DNA of 64,000 nt from Pipra filicauda (Eukaryota; Chordata; Aves; Passeriformes; Pipridae). The DNA lies in the NCBI RefSeq assembly GCF_003945595.2, contig NW_024104910.1, positions 56,296 through 120,295 on the forward strand, given 5' to 3'. This document shows, in pieces, positions 55,701 through 64,000 of this stretch. Numbering within the stretch: position 1 is the first letter of the stretch; every line of letters begins with the position of its first letter. The notes under the pieces were generated by a model. That model was given only the letters and a program-made list of their open reading frames with translations, ran no database searches and was not told the DNA's origin. The position numbers and the translations under genes were made by a program.

Positions 55701-56275
55701 GAGGCCAGAGCAGAGCCCAGCCAGCCCTCACCCGGCCGTGTTTGTGTGTGGGGAGACGGGGTCAATGGCAACACCTCGCTGGCAAACTTCCCTTCCACAC
55801 CACGGAGCAAGGGGCAGGTTAAAAATTGACTGTTGAGCTGAGCTGCTGCTCTGCTTCACCCAGAGGGACAGACTCTGCTTTGCAAAGCAGAAGAGCAACC
55901 CCCGGGTGCCCCCGGCAGCCCCGGTTCAGGGGGACCTCGTGCTGGGGAAAACAGAGATGAAACATATTTCATCTGCCAAGGGAAACCTCCACTCTAAAGG
56001 GGGTTAAATGTGAGTGAGGAACTGCAAGGCATGAGATTTGTGGCTGATTTAGTGCAGTCTTCACAGAAAAGAGCTGGTCTGGGGTTTCAAAGCACAAATG
56101 CCTCACATGCAGCAAAATGATGCTCCAGTGTCACTTTGAAGTGATAGACAAGGCTGTTTATGAGAAGAAAGGCCTCCAAAATACTGCAGGCAACGAGAGA
56201 TGGCACAGTTGCCATTCATCTTTGCTAAAAACCAAAAGCTGGGCTGTGACCAGAATCTTAATACACAGCCCTGGG
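52800..56275. other. Intergenic region downstream of TCIM
   Basis: No gene recognised. Contains an A15 run at 54486-54500 and a perfect 26-bp duplication at 55465-55516 (unit begins cccaccctctgccc). Open frames such as 54415-55119 have no recognisable product. Confidence 0.5.
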
Positions 56276-56840
56276 AAAAGCCCCTATTCCCGGCGGGTTG
56301 TGCCCCGAATTGGTGCCCGTGGTGTGAGCTGCTCTGCCGTGGGAAGCAGCGACATTTTTCTGGTCCGTGGCTCCCAGGAGGGGGTCGGGGAAGTGAATCA
56401 GAGCCGAGGCAGCCAGACGGCACCTCCCGGGCTGCGGCTCCTCCGGGCGCCCACGCGCGGGAGCATCATCAGGAGCATCATCGGGAGCATCATCGGGACC
56501 ATCATCGGGAGCATCATCGGGACCATCATCGGGAGCATCACCCGAGCGAGTGCGGGCAGCAGCTGGGGCTCAGCACCACGGTCTGCGTCCTCCTCCGTGG
56601 AAAACCCGCTTCTGCCAGTGACTGAGCGCTGCCCCGGGCCTGGCGGGGTCACAGATCCGTGCTGCAGCCACCGCTTCCCAAAACACCCGCCTGGAAACAC
56701 CGTGGAGCGGCTCCCGGGCGCTGCACACCGGGCAGACCCTGCCGAGCCCTGCCCGCTCCCTGCCCGGCCCCCCGGGCACTCGCTGCGGATCGCGCTGGAG
56801 CCGGCCCGGGGGCCAGGACTCATCACTCCAGGGGTATTCC
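56276..56840. promoter_or_regulatory. CpG-rich stretch, possible second orphan CpG island
   Basis: CpG-dense sequence (cacgcgcggg near 56453; tgcggatcgcgctgg near 56783) between AT-richer flanks, with a 12-bp repeat inside. No coding exon recognised. Confidence 0.35.
56461..56544 (+). repeat. 12-bp tandem repeat, 7 units
   Basis: Seven units of gagcatcatcgg or gaccatcatcgg type without indels; the two forms alternate in the second half. It lies inside the CpG-rich stretch. Confidence 0.9.
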
Positions 56841-56945
56841 CTGTGAATCCCACAGAAATTCCACAGAAATTCCCTGTGTTATCCCTGTGAAAGCTGCTGC
56901 TCTCCCACATCACTGGAAAACAATTCCATTTTTAAAACATTCAGG

Positions 56946-57020
56946 CACAAAAACAAAAACAAAAAAAAAACAAAAAAAAAAAAATAAAAAAAGGAAAAGG
57001 AAAAGAAAAAAAAAAAAAAG
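56946..57020 (+). repeat. A-rich low-complexity tract
   Basis: Runs of A broken by single C, T or G. It follows no recognisable retrocopy, so it is recorded as simple sequence, not a retrotransposon tail. Confidence 0.85.
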
Positions 57021-58200
57021 AGGATTTCCATTGTCTTTGCAAAGTAAAGATGCTTTAGTGCCTTAAGGAATCAGGCAAAATCTGGCACACAGAATACCCC
57101 AACACAACTCAAGGTACTTTCTCCACCTGCTGCTGTTCCTGCTTAGACCATAACGGAAAGGGAAGAGAAAACTGTCAAACTGTGCTTCCCAGACTGGCCA
57201 TATTCCAGCTGGGTTCTGTTTAAAATTCACCTGCCATCCCAAATGCTGAAAAAACTCGAATCCAGACACGGTTTTTTTTCTCCCCCTCCCTCTGAACAGT
57301 AAAGTACAAGACACAGTTTATCATTACAAATGTGCTCAGGAGACATCAGACCCTTTTCCTCCACCAGACTTTCCAGGAGGCTCCAATTTGCACCTTTGCC
57401 CGGTGCCATTTCCTGAGCCCTTTTGCAGGATGGCAGAACAGGGCTGCCAGAGGGGACAAGGACAAACCCACAATTCAAAGGCAAACTGAAACCTTGAGCA
57501 GAGTGCAGCCCATGGAAAAATTCCAGACGACTCGAAGGATTTTGTACAGAAGTAAAAGAGCCTTGAATATATTCTGCAGAAAGTGCTGCCAAACACGACA
57601 GTTTCATCCTGATTCAAACAATAAACCTCTTCCCAAAGACTGAGTGTTTTAGCTGCAATAAAAGTATGCAAAAATGCATTATGAGGGTGGGGAACAATTT
57701 ATCAAAGTCAAGGACCTGGTTTTACCTGGCTACTTGGCCAGAAAATAAAATAGGTTTTTTTTGGGCCAGAAAATAAAATAGCTTTTTTTTTGCCTTTTTT
57801 TTTTTTGAGAAATGACTAAAACATTTTCTGCCTTCTGAGGTTAGATATTTCAAGTCAGAGAGAAAGAAAAGCCTTGTGCTACCCTGAACCAACAGCCCCA
57901 GTCACTGCAGACAAACCCAAGAGCCACCTGAGCAATTAACACTCAAACTGGGACAATCTTCACAGATGTTTTCCTCTGCCTGCAAGAACTGACACACATT
58001 TATACCCTGGCCATTAAAGATAAGCCTCTCACATTTATTTTCCCCCTATATTTTCCCTTATAGCAATTTCTACCTGTCACACATCCAGCCAGATGACACC
58101 CCCTGCAAACCCACGAGTGTGGTGGGGAAGAGCAGTGGAGTGAAGAAGCTCCACAGCACACAGCAGCTGCACTGCAGAGCCAGGAGCCAGCACAGAGCAG
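57021..58200. other. Intergenic, no feature recognised
   Basis: AT-richer sequence. A ggccagaaaataaaatag duplication with T-runs lies at about 57738-57800. No gene seen. Confidence 0.5.
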
Positions 58201-58212
58201 CACGGGCAAGGG

Positions 58213-58327
58213 GGTGCAGGAGGGGCCAGGGGGTGCAGGAGAGGCCAGGGGGTGCAGGAGGGGCCAGGGGGTGCAGGAGGGGCCAGGGGGTGCAGGAGGG
58301 GCCAGGGGGTGCAGGAGGGGCCAGGGG
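58213..58327 (+). repeat. 19-bp minisatellite, 6 copies
   Basis: Units of ggtgcaggaggggccaggg begin at 58213, 58232, 58251, 58270, 58289 and 58308; nearly perfect, with one A/G difference in the second unit. Confidence 0.92.
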
Positions 58328-58901
58328 CACAGAGGGGTCAGGGGAGTTGAAAGGTTATTCTGCTTCCGAGAGGCCCCACCTGCAGCAAACACCTCTCAGA
58401 GGTGACAGCTGGGCTCACTGGCCACTGGTCACTGATGGGGACAGTCAGTGCCTCTGATTTTTAGGCAGACACGAGCGTGGGGGTGGCTTTGGAGGGCTGA
58501 GGGGAGAAGGTCCTTCCTCCCCACGCCTTGGTGTGAGCCTGAGGCAGCAAAGCTCAGCAGCACGGAGGAGGCAGAGGACAAGCTGCCCTCTGCCTGCCCG
58601 AGGGTCTCTGCAGCTGGGAGACCCCGGGTTTGCAGCAATCAGTCCCTGCCTGTGCCCCCCTCAGCAAACCCTCCCTGTGCTGCCCTGCCAGGCACATCCC
58701 CTGGCTCCCAGGAGAGCTCGTGACACAAACCCTTCCACGCCTGATTGCAGGGCTTACAGTTCGCCATAAGTAAATAAATTAGGTATAATTTAATATTTGA
58801 CTGTAAGATTTACTGTTCCACTCTTTACAGCTTCTCAGGTGGGTGCCCAGTAATTGAGGGAAATGAAGAGCCCCATTAACTCCTGGCAGCATGGAGGGGA
58901 A

Positions 58902-58967
58902 ACCTCCCTCCACCTCCCTCCACCTCCCTCCACCTCCATCCACCTTCCTCCACCTTCCTCCACCTCC
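58902..58967 (+). repeat. 10-bp pyrimidine-rich tandem repeat
   Basis: About 6.5 units of acctccctcc, with later units reading accttcctcc. A strong purine/pyrimidine strand bias is visible. Confidence 0.88.
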
Positions 58968-60735
58968 AGCCTGAGCCAGTCCCTGGTGGTGGGGGATGAG
59001 GAGGATCCTCCTGGCTTTAGGGGGGCAGTTCTTGCTCTTTGCTAGTAGCTGATGCCCAGAGCCACACACGCCTGCCCCACCACAGGGCAGAGCAGAGTTC
59101 AGTCCCCTCACAGAACCCGGGTGAGTTTGGCACCAAACCCAGCAACGACCTGGGGTCGCTGTTACAGAGTGAAATTCAGCTTTGCTGTGACTTTGAGACC
59201 CTTTAATTTTGAATAATTTGTAGGATATTAAGATTCAATCTGTACTGGCACTTGAAGCAGTGTCCCAATATATTTTAGCAGCTGGATTGCATCACAGACC
59301 TGCCAAGGACAGAGCCCGGGGCTCACCTCCCTAATTTTAGATCAAATGCTGCTCCAAGTTCTCTAATTATGTTAACCTCTGTTGCAACACTATTCTCTGC
59401 AATCTGTAGCACAGTCAACATGTTTGGGTCCTTCTCCAGGGTGGGCTCAAACACAGTCTGATTCCCCAAAGTCCCATCCTATTGGAATTACACTTGCAGT
59501 GTGATCTCTTCCCCCACAGTCTGCAGGTTTCAGTGCCAGGGGAAAGCTAATAAAAGAATTCCATTTTGTACTTATTTCTTCAGGGTTTGGCTAGTTCAGG
59601 TATTGAGTCCTAAATGCTGCCCCTTGACACTTTATGCCAGTTCTTAGTTTAACCTCGAGTGGTTGCAGGCACTTCTCAGAAACATCTTACTTCCACCGAC
59701 CAAACAAGCCTTCTTGGAAAGTAATGCCCTTACTCTGCTGCTGACTGAGCTTTGACCAAGCAACCCCAAATTATCTTCAACTGAGGAAAACACAACTGAG
59801 TCTGGCCTGGCCTGGCCTTACCCTCACACACCCCTCAGACAGCAAATCCCATTCTCCTGAGCAGGATTTCAGGTTAAACATCAGCCAAGTGCTGAGACCT
59901 GCAGACCACAGCAGCATCTAGCCAGCAATTCCACATTTCAACACCATTTATATAATGTTTTCTTTATTTAGTAAAGCAGGAGGATTGGGCAGGAGCTTTA
60001 AACCCACCCCTGGTGGCTCCTCTGTGGCTCGAGCCCTGTGGGACCTCCACGCTCACACTGCACTCATTTTCTCTTTCAATTATTTCCCAAGCTGCTGCAA
60101 ACACAACCAAACCAGCCAGCAAATTCAATCTTTCCCCCTTTATGAGAGGTTTTTAAAACAGGAAACGATTTGCAGGTGGATAGTGTGTTATGTTGGTGTC
60201 CAAGTCCCCTGCAGCAAACTTGGATCATGGAAAGGTCCCACAACCAGCCCCCAGAGGGAACAGCTTCTGCTAGATCACTTCATGGGGATCTGGCCTTCCC
60301 TTGAGACCTAAACATGGATTTAGGGACAAATCTTGCTTTGAAAAGTAATTACCATTTCCCCCTGGATTTGCACACGGGCTCAGCGGGGCCGGGTGACAGT
60401 TGTGCATCACAGCTGCACATCTGTCCCCAGGACTGGGGCTGGGGGTCTGAGCACAGTGAGGAGGGCGTGACCAGCCTGGACAGACACTCCCTGACTGGTC
60501 CCAGTAACTCCCACCACGACCTATCGGGTCTGTAAAGTCCATCCCTGCCAAAAGGTTTCCAGGACAGGGGGTTTGGGATAAATGCTTCACCCCAGTGACT
60601 CACCCCATGTTCCAGGTTTCCTCCGTGTGCTATGGCAACAGCAAATGCAACACATTTTTGTGGGGTGTTTCACGCCACAATCCCCCTTTGCTGAAGCAAC
60701 TCCAGTGGCTGAGGACAGAGCAAAACCTGTGTGTC
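58968..60735. other. Intergenic, no feature recognised
   Basis: Mixed-composition sequence without a recognisable gene, transposon or array. The frame open at 60582-61610 enters the following repeat array and is not a credible gene. Confidence 0.5.
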
Positions 60736-61473
60736 ACAGAACCCATGTCACAGAACCTATGTCACAGAACTTGTGTGTCACAGAACCCTGTCACAGAACC
60801 CCTGCCACAGAACCCTGTCACAGAACCCTGTCACAGAACCCTGTCACAGACCCCTGTCACAGACCCCTGTCACAGAACCCGTCACAGAACCCTGTCACAG
60901 AACTCGTGTGTCACAGAACCCTGTCACAGAACTCATGTGTCACAGAACCCCTGTCACAGACCCCTGTCACAGACCCCTGTCACAGAACTCGTGTGTCACA
61001 GAACCCATGTCACAGAACCTATGTCACAGAACTTGTGTGTCACAGAACCCTGTCACAGAACCCTGTCACAGAACCCCTGCCACAGAACCCTGTCACAGAA
61101 CCCTGTCACAGAACCCCTGTCACAGAACCCCTGTCACAGAACTCGTGTGTCACAGAACCCCTGCCACAGAACCCTGTCACAGAACCCTGTCACAGAACCC
61201 CTGTCACAGAACCCCTGTCACAGAACTCGTGTGTCACAGAACCCCTGTCACAGAACTCTGTCACAGAACCCCTGTCACAGAACCCGTCACAGAACCCTGT
61301 CACAGAACTTGTGTGTCACAGAACCCCTGTCACAGACCCCTGTCACAGAACCCGTCACAGAACTCTGTCACAGAACCCCTGCCACAGAACTCGTGTGTCA
61401 CAGAACCCCTGCCACAGAACCCTGTCACAGAACCCCTGTCACAGAACCCCTGTCACAGAACCCCTGTCACAGA
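60736..61473 (+). repeat. Large 12-16-bp minisatellite with CTGTCACAG core (about 50 units)
   Basis: Every unit ends gtcacagaa or gccacagaa or a close variant; spacers vary (ccct, cccct, cccatg, cttgtgtg, ctcgtgtg). Higher-order structure is visible: a block of several units starting acccatgtcacag recurs 262 bp later (60741 and 61003), and an 84-bp block ending aactcgtgtgtcacag is repeated around 61070-61240. Because unit lengths vary, all three + frames stay open for 250-340 codons. These frames have no start or splice support and are treated as non-coding. Confidence 0.93.
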
Positions 61474-64000
61474 TTTGGCTCCTCTTTGTCCCACGTAACA
61501 GCCCAAAAATGCTCCCCAGAAATGCAGTGACTGACAGGGCAGTGACGCAGGTGGGACGTTTTGTGTATTGTGTTACAGTCACAATACACAAAATACCTCA
61601 AAATATGTAAGAAACTGCTCAGTCACTCAATAGCCCAGCACAAGGGTTGTCCCCCTGCATTCCTGAGGAATGCCTGGAGCATTCCAACAGTGAGCCACGT
61701 GCCATCAATGTGCTCCATCGGCCTTGGCAGCCCACGCTGCCCAGAGCAGAAAACCACACCAGCACTGCCCAAAAACGTGCATGTTTGTGAGTGTTATAAA
61801 ATGCAAGGGACTCACACTGCACCAACAAAACCCTGTGCAGATTCAGAATTAAAGACATCCTCGATTCACTTAAAGGGACGTGTCAGAGCCTTGATTGTGA
61901 TAAATCCCATTCCTTCATCTGTGAAGGTGACATTTCAGGCAAATTGTCCCAAGAAATGGAGTGGAACAAGGAAGAGTTTCCTGTTTTTTAAGTGATTTCC
62001 TGTGATGACAAAGCCCAGCATGGGAGCAGCCGGCTGCATGGCTGGTGCTCAGGTTTTTTAGCTCCTTGTTGTTCCCAGGCAGGCAGATGGAATTCGTCAC
62101 AAGAAGCTAATCAGGGACACTGGGACCTAGTTGCATTTACAGGGATAAAATCTCAGTTTGAGGAGTCATTAGGAACCTGCCTCTCACAAGCACACTGCCT
62201 GCGAAGTCACAGACCATTTCCCAGGCAAACCATTCCACTGGAGCCTGGCAAAAGGACCAGGAGAAGAGCAGTGGGAGTCATGCAGGGAGGTCATTAACCA
62301 GGGTCTGTCCCTTCTACCAGGGCAAAGAGGAGCCTCATCACTCCAGCAGTCAGAGGAGTGCAGGACATGAGAGAAGGAAAACAAGAGCAGTCAAGTAGCT
62401 TGGCCTTTAAACCATCCAGCTGGTGCCCCTCCAGGGCAGACCCTTCCCCAGCTCCTGCAGTTTGGAGGTCAGATTGAAAATCCCCTTCCTTCCTTAGAAG
62501 AGGGGACAAAGCCCTGGAAGCCTCCAGGATCCCCACAAGCACCCGGCAACATCAGCAGCCAAAAAACAGCTTCCAAGCCAGCCTGGGCACACCCTTCTCC
62601 TGCCTCCACCTCTGCTCCAACACTGCTCTGGCTGGATTTGTTCCAGGAGCCCCACTGCCTTCCCAGCAGGAGGAGCAGAGATGCCCCAAGTGCTGGTGCA
62701 GCTGAGGGGCTGGGGGGCACTGGGGCATGCCAGGTATTGGGGGCTCCCAGAGCTGCCAGCCCGGCACCCGGCCGCCTTCAGGGAGCCTTTTTTGAGCTCT
62801 GGTAGGTGGAATTGCAAACAGGAAAGTGCTGAGCCAGCTGGGAACAAGCTGTTCGCCTGCCCCTGGGTCTCTCTCTCCCAGCAATACTTTAATTCCAGCT
62901 CTAACTGCCAAGAAAAGGAGCTCCTTAATCAGCAGAGCCGGGAGGAAGGGCAGCTCCCGTTCCCGCAGGGCGGCCCTGTGGCCACACTGTCCCTGGCCAC
63001 CACCCTTCCTTCCCCTGCAGCCGCCGTGCCCGTGGCCACGCCTGTGCCAGCCACACCAAAATCCCTCCCTGTGTCCTCACGAGGGCCAGCACACACCTGA
63101 TGTGCCAAGTCCTGCCCCAACTCTTGGTGTTCCTCGTTCTCCCCGGGAAGAGGGGCTGCTCTGGCGGAGCGGCAAACGTTCCACGAGAGCTGCGAGTCTC
63201 CCTGGTTTATGCTCTTCCAGAAAACTCAGCCTCTGTAGTTTGTCAAACCCAGCGTGTTCCAGAGAGAGGGAAACAATCTCCCCCAACTGCGCCGTGCCGT
63301 TTTTCCCATGTTCCCTTTATCCCTGATGTAGCACCCAGCAAATTCTGCCTTGTACCGAGAGCCATTTCTGTCAAATTAGGTTAAAAGGAAGTAGCGGAAA
63401 ACTAAAAGCTCTGCGTCTAATCCTGCCACCTGGAAAATCAGCAGAGAAATATAATTTTGTAGTCTTTCAAATTAAATCAGATTCTGGGCACTCTGCTGAT
63501 GAGTTAATCCAGAGCTGAGTGGAATGGCTCTGCTCAACCATGACCAGGTTTAGGCACGTTCAATTCACGGCAAAGCAGTTCCAGTTCAGAGACACCGCTT
63601 TTAATTGTGTCCTCACCCTGTTTCTTTTAATTTTACAATTTGCCTCAGCCCTTGTCCATTAAGGAGCTCTCAGCAGGAGGTGGCCATCAAAGGCAGAGCA
63701 GAGGCCAGGGACCTGCAGGGGGGTCACCACTCTGTCTGGGATTTGGGTGGCCTTTTCCTTCCCTGCACCCTGCGGCTCCCACCCACCCAGGCTCCATCCT
63801 GGGGGCTCCCACAGCAGGAACAGCTGAGCAGGGATCCAGGGATCAGGGATCAGGGATCAGGGCTGCTCCCTGGCACTGCTCAGGTTTCTCACTCCTGCTG
63901 AGGACACTGGGATGTCCCCGCTGGGCTCCCTGGGTGGCCACGCTCTGAAATCCCTCCCAGCTGCTGCTCCCCAGTGCTCCCCATGCTCGGGAGCAGTCGC
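61474..64000. other. Intergenic, no gene recognised
   Basis: No coding or RNA gene recognised. A short ggatcaggga repeat lies at about 63833-63862. In mammals the next gene after TCIM is ZMAT4, far downstream; no ZMAT4-like exon was identified here. Confidence 0.5.

Noticed and set aside
60582..61610. Overlapping + strand open frames of 255-342 codons
   Set aside because: They are produced by the CTGTCACAG minisatellite, which lacks stop codons in all three frames. No domain, and the composition is purely repeat-derived.

Overview
The window looks like bird nuclear DNA. The evidence is interrupted vertebrate genes with GT-AG introns, a CR1-type LINE fragment typical of avian genomes, compact GC-rich introns, and a gene order (ADAM9, ADAM32, IDO2, TCIM) that follows the vertebrate block equivalent to human 8p11. 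From memory only, the chicken equivalent lies on a small microchromosome, and the compact layout fits that. A songbird is plausible, but the sequence alone does not settle the species.

Layout, all genes on the + strand. Positions 1-6350 are ADAM9 intron 1; the signal-peptide exon lies before the window. ADAM9 coding exons 2-22 run from 6351 to 21232, followed by a 3' UTR with polyadenylation signals at 22457 and 23091. ADAM32 starts about 130 bp after the last signal (23226-30543). It is a protease-dead ADAM with an acidic repeat tail, and its polyadenylation signal overlaps its stop codon. IDO2 follows after 642 bp (31186-37137, signal at 37545). About 14 kb of intergenic DNA follows, with a CpG-rich stretch, a perfect hairpin and a pair of palindromic E-boxes. 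Then comes the single-exon gene TCIM (51358-51678), whose 3' UTR carries an 18/54-bp minisatellite. From about 52.8 kb to the end no gene is recognisable, but tandem repeats are numerous, including a roughly 740-bp array at 60.7-61.5 kb.

Functionally, ADAM9 is an active membrane sheddase, ADAM32 a catalytically dead paralogue (adhesion or sperm-type in mammals), IDO2 a haem dioxygenase opening the kynurenine route of tryptophan breakdown, and TCIM a small Wnt/beta-catenin and NF-kB modulator. They form a syntenic block, not a pathway. The least explained signals are the regulatory-looking repeats: five evenly spaced GTTACC-like elements just before the ADAM32 start, a GT tract next to an ADAM32 splice acceptor, a 15-nt IDO2 microexon, twin CACGTG boxes upstream of TCIM, and the CTGTCA-rich array. 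Exon boundaries were placed by hand from reading frame, splice sites and recalled family proteins; no search was run.
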